64,000 bases of DNA from JAHRVQ01 sp047616645 (GTDB taxonomy: Bacteria > Pseudomonadota > Gammaproteobacteria > Pseudomonadales > Azotimanducaceae). This document shows, piece by piece, positions 43,387 through 53,060 of this stretch (position 1 is its first letter; each line of letters starts with the position of its first letter). The stretch lies in the NCBI GenBank assembly GCA_047616645.1, contig JBLHIH010000002.1:1-64000 (forward strand). Reading direction: 5' to 3'. Made by a program: the position numbers and the translations under genes. Under the pieces are notes generated by a model. The model ran no database searches. It had not been told where the DNA came from and saw nothing but the letters and a program-made list of their open reading frames with translations.

Positions 43387-43640
43387 TAGTTCCCGTTTAG
43401 AAATAGCTGTATTTGGCTGAATGTTGCCTAACATATAGGTATGTTGGGTAATAATTTCAGCCGCTTACAAGGGAAGTAACCCCGACGTTTGTAATGTCTG
43501 GATGGACGCTTGTTAGTTCCCGTTTAACAATAACCAAATTTGGCTTGATGTTGCAAAATCATAAATATGTCAGGTAATAATTTCAAGCACTTACTAGAGA
43601 AGTAACCCGCAAGCTCATAGATTCGTACGGGTGGACCTAA
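43387..43640. repeat. Imperfect 127-bp tandem repeat, two copies
   Basis: Copies run from 43387 and from 43514, each beginning TAGTTCCCGTTTA. They share ATTTGGCT, GGTAATAATTTCA and GAAGTAACCC at the same spacing, with roughly 70 percent identity by eye. Each copy contains a 12-codon ORF: 43441-43479 encodes MLGNNFSRLQGK and 43567-43605 encodes MSGNNFKHLLEK. Neither has a strong ribosome-binding site. The repeat occupies the space between the DUF1513 relic and the methyltransferase gene. The origin is unknown. Confidence 0.65.
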
Positions 43641-43679
43641 TTGGTGTAAAATGCACGCTTATAAAGATATTAGCGATAT

Positions 43680-44588
43680 ATGTATTCACCTATCTACCAG
43701 CATTTGGAATCTAATTTCAAATCTACACCTGTTGAAAGTTTACGGATTTTCCATGGTCGTGGGCATCTTTACGCAGGTTTAGAGCATATCAATATTGATT
43801 GGTATCCTCCTGTCCTGCTCATTACCGCCTATCAAGAAATTACGTCTCTTGAACTTATCATAGAGGCTGCTAAGCGCCATGACAAAGCCAAGCAAATTGA
43901 ATCTATCGTCTATCAAGAGCGATCTAGGAACGATGCGCCGTCGAAGTGTGTTTGGGGTCGGGATATTGAAAAGTTTATTGTTGAAGAAAATGGCGTTAAA
44001 TTTGAAGTGCAACCGGGTGTTAGACAAAATGCTGGATTGTTTTTGGACATGCGTCCACTTCGTAAGTGGTTAAAAGCTGGGAGCAAGGGAAAAAATATAC
44101 TGAATCTTTTTTCCTATACTTGTTCGCTATCTGTCGCGGCCTTGGCCGGAGACGCGCGTCAAGTTGTGAGTGTGGATATGAGTAAGCCGAGCATTAGGTG
44201 GGGCGAACGTAATCACCAATTAAATCACCATGACAAAAGGGCAGTACGTTCGATTCCTCATAACATATTGAAATCTTGGGGAAGGATAGAGAAATACGGA
44301 CCCTATGATACCGTTGTTATTGACCCGCCTACTAGACAGGTGGGTAGCTTTGATGCAGAACGTGATTATATAAAAGTTATCAAAAGGTTGAGTCGATTAT
44401 GTAAGCCGTCAACTGACGTTATCGCGACGCTCAACAGCCCTTATCTTGGACCAGATCACTTGCCGCATTTAATGCAGCGATATCAACCTCGTTTTCGTTT
44501 GCTAGGAGATTTCCCTGTGAGCCCTGAGTTTAAAGATAAATATCCGGAAAGAGCGCTTAAGATTCATCACTTTAAGAGCCCTTCCTAG
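43680..44588 (+). CDS. Class I SAM-dependent methyltransferase (RlmI-like)
   Basis: The 302-residue protein resembles the catalytic part of rRNA m5C methyltransferases of the RlmI/RlmKL type: EVQPGVRQNAGLFLDMRPLRKWL, motif I NILNLFSYTCSLSVAAL, VVSVDMSKPSIRWGERNHQLN, and motif IV VVIDPPTRQ. It lacks a PUA domain and a second cysteine motif. The target, probably RNA, is unproven. It starts at ATG 43680. Confidence 0.85.
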   Translation: MYSPIYQHLESNFKSTPVESLRIFHGRGHLYAGLEHINIDWYPPVLLITAYQEITSLELIIEAAKRHDKAKQIESIVYQERSRNDAPSKCVWGRDIEKFIVEENGVKFEVQPGVRQNAGLFLDMRPLRKWLKAGSKGKNILNLFSYTCSLSVAALAGDARQVVSVDMSKPSIRWGERNHQLNHHDKRAVRSIPHNILKSWGRIEKYGPYDTVVIDPPTRQVGSFDAERDYIKVIKRLSRLCKPSTDVIATLNSPYLGPDHLPHLMQRYQPRFRLLGDFPVSPEFKDKYPERALKIHHFKSPS

Positions 44589-44604
44589 AAGATATGCAAA
44601 CGCC

Positions 44605-45783
44605 TTAAGAGACTCGGGATTCAGGAAACAAGCGTAAAAAGTTCTCGCTAAAGAAATTATCATTCACTTTTGTAGATTCGTTCTCCAAATACTTTGTAAA
44701 TTTTCCGAGAGGATCGCGACCGCCTTCTACATGCGGATAATCACTAGAGAATAGATAAAGTTCTTCGTTTGATTGAGAAATCAGATCAGCAACATCTTCA
44801 TGAGGGAAAGGCGTGAATCCCATTTGTTCTGTGATTTGTTGTGAAGGTGAACGTTCAAAACGTACAGATTCGTCTACTCTCCCATAGATTTTTGCTACCC
44901 AATCTAATCTCTTCAGCATTTCTGGGACCCAACCTGCTCCTAATTCTACAGCAGCACCCCGAAGTTTCGGGTTTCGATCCAAGACGCCATCCATTAGCAG
45001 CATGCTGATAAATGTTTCTGGCGGTTGATGCATGAGTGCCGCATCTTTTGTTCGTACGTTTTCGCCGCCTCCCATCCAATCTTTCACTGCGGCTCTGCCA
45101 TTATTGCTCCAAGACTTAAGTGCTTGTAATGGTGATCCTCCGACGTGAAGCAAAAAGGGAATGCCGGATTCTGCCAGCAATGCCCAAAAAGGGTCTAGAT
45201 CAATATGACCTGGTGAAAATCCAATAGGCGCTCTATGCGGGACCCAAATGGCCTCTGATCCGGAATCAATTGCAAACTCCAATTCCTCCATGACGCGAGT
45301 CGGATCGTCTAAAGGTATTACGGCCACGCCCATTAGTCTGTCATCGTCGGAGCAAAAATCGGCCATATGGCGATTATGAGCACGCGTTGCGGCATATCTA
45401 AGATCCATGGGCTTTTTGGAACTGGGGTGAAAGGGCAGTACAACACTATGGGTTGCGAAAACGAGTTGTTTCTTGAATCCGAGAAGGTCCATTGCGGTTT
45501 TTCGATCATCTTTGTTGAAAGCACCGAGGGCCTGGATTTCTTTCGACTTCGCAATGAGTTCATCACCAAGATCAATCATGGACTGAACATGCTCTGGGCT
45601 GTGCTTCCCGCCTTGATCCATGATGGTTGCGACCTCTTCATCTGATACTAAAGACGCGCTATAACTCACCTCGGGAATGTCATCACGAAATTTGGGGTCG
45701 GCGTAGTCTTTTAGAAAGTTGGGAAGCTCCATAATATGACTGTCAGCATCGTAAATAATACGGTCACTTGGCGTGTATGGCAT
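44605..45783 (-). CDS. Amidohydrolase family protein (Amidohydro_2)
   Basis: The 392-residue protein is a metal-dependent TIM-barrel hydrolase or decarboxylase. It has IYDADSHIMELP at the N-terminus (where relatives have DxDxHxxE), FLLHVGGSP, and FSSDYPHVEGGRDPLGKF with the late metal-site Asp. Members act on aromatic carboxylates and similar compounds; the substrate is unknown. ATG 45783 (MPYTPSDRIIYDAD) follows GAGAGGAAT, so the 15 bases upstream are not counted. Confidence 0.88.
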   Translation of the reverse strand: MPYTPSDRIIYDADSHIMELPNFLKDYADPKFRDDIPEVSYSASLVSDEEVATIMDQGGKHSPEHVQSMIDLGDELIAKSKEIQALGAFNKDDRKTAMDLLGFKKQLVFATHSVVLPFHPSSKKPMDLRYAATRAHNRHMADFCSDDDRLMGVAVIPLDDPTRVMEELEFAIDSGSEAIWVPHRAPIGFSPGHIDLDPFWALLAESGIPFLLHVGGSPLQALKSWSNNGRAAVKDWMGGGENVRTKDAALMHQPPETFISMLLMDGVLDRNPKLRGAAVELGAGWVPEMLKRLDWVAKIYGRVDESVRFERSPSQQITEQMGFTPFPHEDVADLISQSNEELYLFSSDYPHVEGGRDPLGKFTKYLENESTKVNDNFFSENFLRLFPESRVS

Positions 45784-45907
45784 TTCGATTCCTCTCAAAT
45801 TTTTCTATTGTGAAAACAGTAAGGATGAATTTTTCTTTAGGGTCAAGCGGTAAATAGATACATGGCGTATAGTGATGTTTATGCATAGCGCAGCAAGTGG
45901 GAATATT

Positions 45908-46165
45908 GTGAAGAAAATCTTTGTTTGTACAAATTCCCGTCCATTTTCTGGCCAGCCCTCTTGTGCCTATAGGGGAAGTGAGTCACTGATAGACTTTCTT
46001 AAGGAACAAATTAGCAATCGAGCGCTGGACATTATTGTGGAAGCCTCTGTTTGCATGGGGCATTGCCCTTTGGGGCCGAATATTAAACCAGAGGGAAGTG
46101 AGTACATTCATGAAGCCGATCAGAGTAAGTTATTCGCTTGGTTAGATGAGCAAATGGTCAAGTAA
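45908..46165 (+). CDS. Thioredoxin-like [2Fe-2S] ferredoxin
   Basis: The small protein begins VKKIFVCTNSRPF and has four cysteines spaced as in thioredoxin-fold ferredoxins: Cys in FVCTN, Cys in QPSCAYRG, and CMGHC near the middle. The start is probably GTG 45908 (86 residues); an upstream GTG or ATG around 45872 would add 12. A redox partner is not evident nearby. Confidence 0.78.
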   Translation: MKKIFVCTNSRPFSGQPSCAYRGSESLIDFLKEQISNRALDIIVEASVCMGHCPLGPNIKPEGSEYIHEADQSKLFAWLDEQMVK

Positions 46166-46193
46166 ATGCTTTATCTGGTATGGCCACATGCGC

Positions 46194-47735
46194 TTAAACT
46201 TCACTCTTTTCCTTTAAGCTGGCACAGTTAGTTGCCGCTATACTCTCCACCAACTGCTCTTTACATCTGTCCGCAATGCTTGCGGTGAAAGCGCTTAGCG
46301 TGACATCTATTTCACTTTCTTTATAAGCGATAAGTTTTTTGTTTAGCGAACGAAGCACTCTAAAGTTTCTGCCTACAAAGGCGTCTTGACCAGATTCAAG
46401 TTCATCAAATAGTGCTACCGCGGTATTCAATATCAACTCAGCGTTTTCAGGTTTAAGTCGAATGAGTGCACTGACATAGTTTGCGCCCCACTGAAATCGA
46501 GTAGCGCGGCCCACTGAAGCGTCAAATGCTTTGCGCCTCCACTCTACTGCAAGTTCAAAGTTCTTTTCCTTTTCTGCAATTGAACCCAAGCTGCTCATGA
46601 AGTAATAAGCTGCGCCTGATCGATCCAATTCTTTTGTTAGTAGCGCTTTTGCCTCTGGTATGAGGTGGGCCGTCTGCAAGATGTAATTCATTTGATTAAC
46701 GACACTTTGTCTGGCAAAAGAATTCTTTGCTGCTTTGTCCGCGTTATCTATTGCTGCAATTACTTTGAGCTTCAGTTCTGGATCTAATATTCGTTCTTCA
46801 TCTTCGGAAAAATAAAATTCGAGCGTTGGCAGTAGTCCTGCCAATTGTTCCGCAGTGGAGAGTGATGGATGGTTTGAAAGCTTTAGAATATTTCCCTGCC
46901 ACTTGCTATTTAAAGATTGTGCATCGTCTCCTGCTGCAATAAAGGGCAAAAAATCGCTGGCGTAGTAGGCGATTGAATCCCAGCAGGCGAGAGTAAGTTC
47001 CTCAGAGTCTAAAATCGTAGATATTCTTTCCATCGCATTGGGTATTAGCGCAATATCATCACCTTCTTCGTCTTTTGATTGTATTGCCCGAACCGCCTCA
47101 TAAATATATTGCATATAAAAGCGAGCGCTAGAAATTTCATCAGCTGGTTTTAGATTAGCGGCAATTTGAGACATAGATAAGAATAATTCTGGTGCGTAAT
47201 CCTCTGGTAGTGCTTCGCTATCTTGAGCCCAAGAATAATAAGCCAATTGTTTTATTTCATCGGCACTTATTGCTTTAGGATCAGAGAGTACTTTTTGAAC
47301 CAATGCCTTTGTTGGGCTTATGGAATTAAGGCTTAACGCGAGTATGTCGTTGTACTTTGATATGTCGATTCCACCTGGAATACGGGTGATTTCTTCGTGT
47401 TTAGTATTAAAGATAATCATTGTTGGGTAGCCCTTCACCCCAAATTTTTCTCCATTGAGTTGCGCCTCCTCAGTGTCTCCGTCTAAATACACAGGAATAA
47501 AGGACTCAGTTTGAGCAATAAATTGACGACGCTTAAAAACAGTGTGTTTGATTTCTTGGCATGGCGGACACCACACGGCACCCCAATATAAAAATACCGG
47601 TTTGTTTTGATTTTCTGCGGCGGTAAATGCTTCTTCAACGCTGCCTTCAAACCAGGAAATATGCGCTTTCGTTTCCGGCTTATCGGAGCATGACAATAGG
47701 AGACCTATCAATATCAAAGCTGTGAAATACTTCAT
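46194..47735 (-). CDS. Thioredoxin-domain lipoprotein
   Basis: The protein has a lipobox (LIGLLLSC, Cys about residue 16) and a thioredoxin domain at residues 25-140 with active site VWCPPCQEI and cis-Pro in GYPTMIIF. A long helical C-terminal half of about 370 residues has no recognised motif. The arrangement suggests a periplasmic, membrane-tethered reductase or holdase. It starts at ATG 47735. The partner protein is unknown. Confidence 0.85.
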   Translation of the reverse strand: MKYFTALILIGLLLSCSDKPETKAHISWFEGSVEEAFTAAENQNKPVFLYWGAVWCPPCQEIKHTVFKRRQFIAQTESFIPVYLDGDTEEAQLNGEKFGVKGYPTMIIFNTKHEEITRIPGGIDISKYNDILALSLNSISPTKALVQKVLSDPKAISADEIKQLAYYSWAQDSEALPEDYAPELFLSMSQIAANLKPADEISSARFYMQYIYEAVRAIQSKDEEGDDIALIPNAMERISTILDSEELTLACWDSIAYYASDFLPFIAAGDDAQSLNSKWQGNILKLSNHPSLSTAEQLAGLLPTLEFYFSEDEERILDPELKLKVIAAIDNADKAAKNSFARQSVVNQMNYILQTAHLIPEAKALLTKELDRSGAAYYFMSSLGSIAEKEKNFELAVEWRRKAFDASVGRATRFQWGANYVSALIRLKPENAELILNTAVALFDELESGQDAFVGRNFRVLRSLNKKLIAYKESEIDVTLSAFTASIADRCKEQLVESIAATNCASLKEKSEV

Positions 47736-47952
47736 TTTTTGAGACTACCTTTTATCCGATATTAGCGAGGAAATAGATACTTTATCATGACTATGTATTT
47801 CGTGTATTTGGTTTTCGTTAGTGGTGCTTTAATACGATTAAGTAAGTATTCTACAATATGTAGACCTTGATTCAGTGCAGGATAATTGATGACTGAGTTT
47901 TGCTTATTAAAAGGTGATATCTTGCTTAGTCCCTGAATGGAGGTGAATAACG

Positions 47953-48351
47953 GTGAGGTGGGCAATGACGAGATGGGCAATTATATGGTTCTTAACTATA
48001 TTGGTTAGTGCTTGCCAAAGCCCTTATTTGGTATTTCCGGGCAAGGCACTAACAGGAGAGCTTGGGCATGCGGAAAATTTTGATTTCGCGAAAAACTTTA
48101 CATTGCTCACATTAGAAACGCATCCCCCGAAACCGTACTCTGTGATTTTGAGAGTGAATGTTATAGATTCAAAATTATATATAGATGCTGCCTCTAATCG
48201 CCGCTGGCATGATTATATTAAGGAAAATAAACACATCAGGATCCAATTAGGAGAAGTAATTTACTTGGCGAAAGCAAGTGTGATTAGCGATGAGGAAATA
48301 AAGTCACGATTTTTGTCTGGTAGAACCGTCTATCTTATTGAACCAGAATAG
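47953..48351 (+). CDS. Putative lipoprotein of unknown function
   Basis: The 132-residue protein starts at GTG 47953 behind a strong TGGAGGTG (47938-47945). A signal helix with lipobox TILVSAC (Cys about residue 21) is followed by a small, probably beta-rich domain. I do not recognise the family. It converges on argB. Confidence 0.7.
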   Translation: MRWAMTRWAIIWFLTILVSACQSPYLVFPGKALTGELGHAENFDFAKNFTLLTLETHPPKPYSVILRVNVIDSKLYIDAASNRRWHDYIKENKHIRIQLGEVIYLAKASVISDEEIKSRFLSGRTVYLIEPE

Positions 48352-48369
48352 TAAGCCTTTTTTCGTTCT

Positions 48370-49191
48370 TTATCGTTCCTTATCGATGGTTGTCCCAAAA
48401 TCAGTCCCACCCTCTGCAATTGAAATAAAGGCACCGGCTTGTTGAGGACCGACGATAGCGACTTTACAGGGAATTTTAAGCGCCTCTTCTACTTTTGGGA
48501 TCATACCGCCTTGAATGATGCCAGTATTGATTAACTTCACGGCTAATGTGCTATTGATTTTTTTAATTCTAGTTTCTGGCTTACTAAGATCTTCGAAGAT
48601 CGCACCAATTGATGTTGTGAGTAACAGTAATTGCGCACCTATAAGCTTGGCAATTTCTACAACGGTGGTATCCGCATTGATATTAAAAACTCGCCCAGAA
48701 TTCACTTCAACGCCTAAAGTGGCAATGACGGGCACGAGATTGGCTTCCATTAAATGTTGAATTAGCGAGGTGTTAATCCCGATCACATCGCCAACTTCTC
48801 CAAAATCTATGGCGTCAGAACCCGCGCCGGAAGTCACTCGAGGTGCCCGCTGTATGGCCTGAATCAACTTTCCAGAATTCCCGCTACATCCAAAAGCATT
48901 GATGCCTGAATCTTGAAGCAGTTGAACGAGATTAACGTTTACTTCGCCGCAGATGCCTTGCTTGATAACGACAAGATCCTCAGGGCTCGTAATCCGCCTT
49001 CCGCCAACCTTTCTCGTCTTTAAACCATGTAATTGTTGAAGTTTATCAACTTGTGGGCCGCCGCCATGAAGAATGACAATTCTCCAATTTGCGCGGACTA
49101 AATCCCCTATATTTTCCGCAAGGCCACGTCTTTCTAGTTCGCCTAAAAGAACATCGCCTCCAACCTTAATAACGGCTATTGGCTTTTTCAA
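48370..49191 (-). CDS. argB: Acetylglutamate kinase-type amino-acid kinase
   Basis: The enzyme phosphorylates N-acetylglutamate in arginine synthesis. Motifs are AVIKVGGDVL (phosphate-binding Lys), VILHGGGPQVDKLQ, KVGGRRITSPEDL, NINADTTVVEIAKLIGA and TGIIQGGMIPKVEEAL. It probably starts at TTG 49191, overlapping the argC stop as TTGA, giving 273 residues; an upstream TTG at 49224 is less likely. The sequence differs from the standard gammaproteobacterial ArgB, and an acyl group other than acetyl cannot be excluded. Confidence 0.88.
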   Translation of the reverse strand: MKKPIAVIKVGGDVLLGELERRGLAENIGDLVRANWRIVILHGGGPQVDKLQQLHGLKTRKVGGRRITSPEDLVVIKQGICGEVNVNLVQLLQDSGINAFGCSGNSGKLIQAIQRAPRVTSGAGSDAIDFGEVGDVIGINTSLIQHLMEANLVPVIATLGVEVNSGRVFNINADTTVVEIAKLIGAQLLLLTTSIGAIFEDLSKPETRIKKINSTLAVKLINTGIIQGGMIPKVEEALKIPCKVAIVGPQQAGAFISIAEGGTDFGTTIDKER

Positions 49192-50255
49192 GGCCAAATT
49201 CCTGGTTGTTCCATTCCGTAACAAGCGTCTTTTCCTGTCATTAAGTTAAAGCTTTGAATTGCTTGACCTGCTCCACCTTTGACAAGATTGTCGATGGCGC
49301 TTATACAGGCTAATGTTCTCGTGCCGGTTTCCTCATCGATTCGTATTGCAAGTCCCACTTCTACGCGTATGGTATTTTTGACAGCGACAACCTCTGGGCT
49401 GACCCCAAAAGGCAGGACAATAACGTTATTGTGGTCCTGATAATAATCTTCATAAAGCTTTTGGAGGCTCATTTCATCCTCGTGCTTTGGAAGATCGAGT
49501 TGAGAAACTGAAAGTATGCCTCTCACAAGGGGCGCGGATACGGGAATAAAATCTAGGGAGGTATTTTGAGCACCTGCTGTATTTAGTGTCTGTAGAATTT
49601 CCGAGCGGTGTTGATGGTGTAGGGTTTTGTAAACCTTCAGATTGTTATTTCTAACTGGATGATGTGTGCCGGCAATGGGTCGAACACCGGAACCGGAGGA
49701 GCCGGTCATAGCAACGGTTCTGACATTAGCATTGACTAAACGCCCGGCATTTGCCAGTGGAAGTAGGCTCATAGCGATGCCAGTTGCGAAGCAACCAGGG
49801 CTAGCTACGTGTTTTGCATTCTTGATATTATCTGTGTTTAATTCTGGCATACCATAAACGAATGTTCCTAGGCGTTCTGGACAAGGGTGTTGAGGGGCGT
49901 AGTCCCGAATGTAGTCTGCTATATTGGACAGTCTAAAATCACCGGATAGATCAATAATTCTTACATCTTCATCTAATAAATCCATTGCGACTTTCGCAGT
50001 AGTGATATGTGGCATCGCAAGAAATATGATGTCTGCCTCAGCAGCACACTCCCTAGGTGAAATATCCTCCAAGAGGATGTCTGCTCCCTTTATGCCCATA
50101 AATGATCGATGTACTTCTTGCAACGACTTGCCCACATGATCTTTATCTGAGATGCGTGAGATATTGACGTCATCCCTAATGAGTAGATGACGGAGTAATT
50201 CGGCAGCGCCGTAACCACCGCCCCCTATGATAGAGATATTTATTATAGTGCTCAT
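49188..50255 (-). CDS. argC: N-acyl-gamma-glutamyl-phosphate reductase
   Basis: ArgC reduces acylglutamyl phosphate to the semialdehyde. The N-terminal NAD(P) motif is ISIIGGGGYGAAELLRHL and the catalytic Cys is in ASPGCFATGIAMSLLPL. SGSGVRPIAGTHHPVRNNNLKVYKTLHHQH is a substrate-binding stretch. It has 355 residues. The conserved block around GTHHPVR resembles ArgC/LysY forms outside the classic gammaproteobacterial type. It overlaps argB and follows the astE-like gene by 21 bp. Confidence 0.9.
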   Translation of the reverse strand: MSTIINISIIGGGGYGAAELLRHLLIRDDVNISRISDKDHVGKSLQEVHRSFMGIKGADILLEDISPRECAAEADIIFLAMPHITTAKVAMDLLDEDVRIIDLSGDFRLSNIADYIRDYAPQHPCPERLGTFVYGMPELNTDNIKNAKHVASPGCFATGIAMSLLPLANAGRLVNANVRTVAMTGSSGSGVRPIAGTHHPVRNNNLKVYKTLHHQHRSEILQTLNTAGAQNTSLDFIPVSAPLVRGILSVSQLDLPKHEDEMSLQKLYEDYYQDHNNVIVLPFGVSPEVVAVKNTIRVEVGLAIRIDEETGTRTLACISAIDNLVKGGAGQAIQSFNLMTGKDACYGMEQPGIWP

Positions 50256-50276
50256 AAAAATGGTGCCTTTAATTCA

Positions 50277-51347
50277 TCAATTGTTGCTTAAATCCCTTGG
50301 TCTGATGACTAGCGCAACTCGTTGACCAATGGGCACATTCGGATTAGGAAATACAACAGCTTCTTTATCCCCATTTGTCCTATAGCTTTCTGTTTTGTCT
50401 TCCCAGAGTAAAGTGTTGTTAGGGAGTGGTGCGAAGTTTTTTACATTGTCTTCAATATAGAAATTGAAAGCATCGGAGGTTTTAATCACTTCGTGACATA
50501 CCTCGAAAAGATTAAAATCTTCATTGCGAAATGGTTTTATCTCCATCAACTTGTTACTCATCAGATCTTGCAAAGCGTTCGAAATTTTTGTGAACTTGCC
50601 CATGTCATTTTCACCAAACTTCCTTACTTTACCCAATTCGATGGTAAATGCGTGGGCATTGTATAGCTTGCTTGAATAATAGGAAAAAGTTGCTGCGGGT
50701 GCATGGCTAAAAAGTACGGTATTGATACCTGCAGTATATAGAAATTGAAGCTGCTCTGTTGAATAGGGTTTGTTCGTTTGGTGTGGATAAATGGCGAATT
50801 TTTCGTGGATTGATTCTCTAATGGCGGTGTGTAGATCGTAATGGACATTATTTTCTGACCTAAAAAATAACTCGAGATAAGTCCTCAATTTTAAAGACCT
50901 ACTGTATTCAATATTATCTGGCATTGAATTTTCATCTTTAGATGAGGTTGTAGCATCATTTTTGGTTTGGAATAATCGATTCAAGTTTTCATGAATAAAC
51001 CTTGTGCCATTAGACATTGCTTCGGGATTACCAATAATGAATAGAATACGGTGTTGAACCTCGAGATCTCCGCAAGCTATGTCTTGTGTCAACTGGCTTA
51101 CCATCTCGATGGGGGCTGTTTCATTCCCGTGAATACCTGCGGATATAACGATATTTTTTTGGTCAGTAAGCTTAACTGAAGATTCAACATCAGGCTCTAC
51201 CAGCAATACGCCGGTATCCAGTAAACAAACGCGGCAATTTTTCCAGGGTATGTTGGTACTAAGAGATTGGAGTTTAGGGTGGCTTAGCGTGAGACTTAAC
51301 AAATCTCCAGTTTCGATGAATTGCTGCAGAGACGTTTCGTAAAGCAT
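50277..51347 (-). CDS. astE: Succinylglutamate desuccinylase (AstE-like)
   Basis: The zinc carboxypeptidase-like fold of AstE/aspartoacylase is clear: AGIHGNETAPIE (His and Glu zinc ligands), FIHENLNRLF and HYDLHTAIRES (third zinc His), with the late AFTIELGKV carrying the catalytic Glu. It has 356 residues. In the ast pathway the enzyme frees glutamate from N-succinylglutamate during arginine breakdown. No other ast gene is present; instead argC and argB follow on the same strand. Confidence 0.85.
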   Translation of the reverse strand: MLYETSLQQFIETGDLLSLTLSHPKLQSLSTNIPWKNCRVCLLDTGVLLVEPDVESSVKLTDQKNIVISAGIHGNETAPIEMVSQLTQDIACGDLEVQHRILFIIGNPEAMSNGTRFIHENLNRLFQTKNDATTSSKDENSMPDNIEYSRSLKLRTYLELFFRSENNVHYDLHTAIRESIHEKFAIYPHQTNKPYSTEQLQFLYTAGINTVLFSHAPAATFSYYSSKLYNAHAFTIELGKVRKFGENDMGKFTKISNALQDLMSNKLMEIKPFRNEDFNLFEVCHEVIKTSDAFNFYIEDNVKNFAPLPNNTLLWEDKTESYRTNGDKEAVVFPNPNVPIGQRVALVIRPRDLSNN

Positions 51348-51455
51348 TATATAGAAGAAATCTCTTATGGAAGTAATATGCTAGAAACTGTGATTTATTA
51401 GAAGCTGTAATTTGCTAGTAGCTGTTGTTTACTAAAAGGCGCGATTTCACGTATT

Positions 51456-51737
51456 CTATTCGTTTTCGTCCCTGAGAGATAGAAGCTTTATGTCATGCTC
51501 CTCAATGCCTGCGAAAGTGGCCGGTAGCTTTTTCAATTCTGATAGGCCAAGAAATTGGTTTATGGAGACAAGATTGACTTCAGTAATGACTGTATAGCTA
51601 GATCTAGCGGGTTTACTCGCCTTTGCAGTTTCATGTATTTGTTTACTATTTTCTTGGGTTTCATCTTTAGTGACGGCCTCTATACTGGCACGCGGATCAG
51701 CATGAAGGGGCAAAACGGCTAGAAAAAGAAGAAGCAT
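51456..51737 (-). CDS. Small exported protein of unknown function
   Basis: The 93-residue protein has a short signal peptide (MLLLFLAVLPLHA) and a polar, Lys/Glu-rich mature part of about 80 residues without known motifs. It is divergent from the GST gene. It might be a real periplasmic peptide or a poorly conserved frame. Confidence 0.5.
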   Translation of the reverse strand: MLLLFLAVLPLHADPRASIEAVTKDETQENSKQIHETAKASKPARSSYTVITEVNLVSINQFLGLSELKKLPATFAGIEEHDIKLLSLRDENE

Positions 51738-51886
51738 TTCATTAGTGCCGCCAAAGGGTCTTTAAAGATAGTTCACAATATTAGATTTGTCCAAAAGGTG
51801 ATTGACATTAGTCACAGTTTTGGAGATGGTCAAAGTTGAAGTTGACACGCGTTCATTGCCCATTCATTGAAGAAAAGATCCAAACC

Positions 51887-53005
51887 ATGACTAATATAAC
51901 AACCCTCTACGGTACGCCGTTGTCTCTGTATACCGGTAAAGCGCGAAGCTATTTAATAAAGGCAGGTATAAATTATGAAGAGCTAACGCCGACAAGTGAA
52001 CATTACGCCAAGACGGTGTTACCGCTGGCGGAGTCGAGAACAATACCCGTTGTCGAAACAAATGAAGGTGTTGTTATTCGAGATGGAACCGCAATAATTG
52101 ATCATTTTGAAGCAATAAATGACCATCAGTTTTCTCCTCGTTCATCAAAACAGAAAGTGGTGAGCTTGTTGTTTGATGTCATTGGAGCAGAAGGTTTGTT
52201 GAGGCCTGCAATGTATTATCGATGGCATTTCCCTGAACTGAATGCAGATTTTGTAAGATACCATTTTGAGTCAATGATTCCGGCGAATTTGGACAGGTCT
52301 GAAATGGCGACAAAAACCATGGCCCGAATGCAGGAAGCTTGCAAGGCCTTTGGTGGTGTGAGTGAAAATTTTTCGCTTATTGAAGCGCTGTATGGTGATT
52401 TGCTGGACAAATTGGACACACATTTTTCTCATTCACCTTATCTCTTAGGTGGTGCTCCATGTATTGGTGATTTTGGCATGATGGCGCCTTTGTATGCACA
52501 TCTAGGTCGAGATCCTGCTCCCCTGCAATTGATGCAAACCAAAGCACCTCGTTTGTTTAGATGGGTTGAAAGAATGAATCGTCCAGAGCCAGATACAGGG
52601 GAATTTGAAGATTTCAAAAGGGCCTATTTTGGGGGAGACGATATACCGGAAACCTTGGTGGATCTTCTAAAACAATTAGCAGAAGACTTCATTCCTGAAA
52701 CGCGTGCTGCAGCCTTATGTATAAACCAGTGGCTACAAGATCAGTCAGATTTGACAAGTCAGACGCCCATTCAGAGGGGTGTTGGCTTTGGATCATTTGT
52801 CGTTAGGGATCAGACAATTAATGCCATGGCTCAACCCTATCGTTTTTTCCTATTGAAGCGAGTGCAAGATGCATTTGATGGCTTATCTTCAGAAGCTAAA
52901 ATACAAGTGAAGACGTTGCTAGAGCGTGCTGGATTTGCCGAAGTTTTGGAAATTACCATAGATAGAAATGTAGTAAGAAACAATAACTTAGAAGTTTGGG
53001 AATAG
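51887..53005 (+). CDS. Glutathione S-transferase family protein
   Basis: The N-terminal thioredoxin fold (TLYGTPLSLYTGKARSYLIKAG, TIPVVETNEGVVIRDG, AIIDHFEA) and the helical C-terminal domain (YLLGGAPCIGDFGMMAPLYAHL) are typical of GST-like proteins. At 372 residues it is longer than usual, with about 120 extra residues at the C-terminus. ATG 51887 is preferred; a TTG at 51836 would add 17 residues. Substrates are unknown. Confidence 0.82.
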   Translation: MTNITTLYGTPLSLYTGKARSYLIKAGINYEELTPTSEHYAKTVLPLAESRTIPVVETNEGVVIRDGTAIIDHFEAINDHQFSPRSSKQKVVSLLFDVIGAEGLLRPAMYYRWHFPELNADFVRYHFESMIPANLDRSEMATKTMARMQEACKAFGGVSENFSLIEALYGDLLDKLDTHFSHSPYLLGGAPCIGDFGMMAPLYAHLGRDPAPLQLMQTKAPRLFRWVERMNRPEPDTGEFEDFKRAYFGGDDIPETLVDLLKQLAEDFIPETRAAALCINQWLQDQSDLTSQTPIQRGVGFGSFVVRDQTINAMAQPYRFFLLKRVQDAFDGLSSEAKIQVKTLLERAGFAEVLEITIDRNVVRNNNLEVWE

Positions 53006-53060
53006 AACTTCTACATACAATGTTTAAGTATTATTAATACACACGCATTAAGGCAGCAAT

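Noticed and set aside
43387..43640. CRISPR or REP-type array
   Set aside because: There are only two long imperfect units without short palindromic cores, so it is a tandem duplication and not an array of that type.
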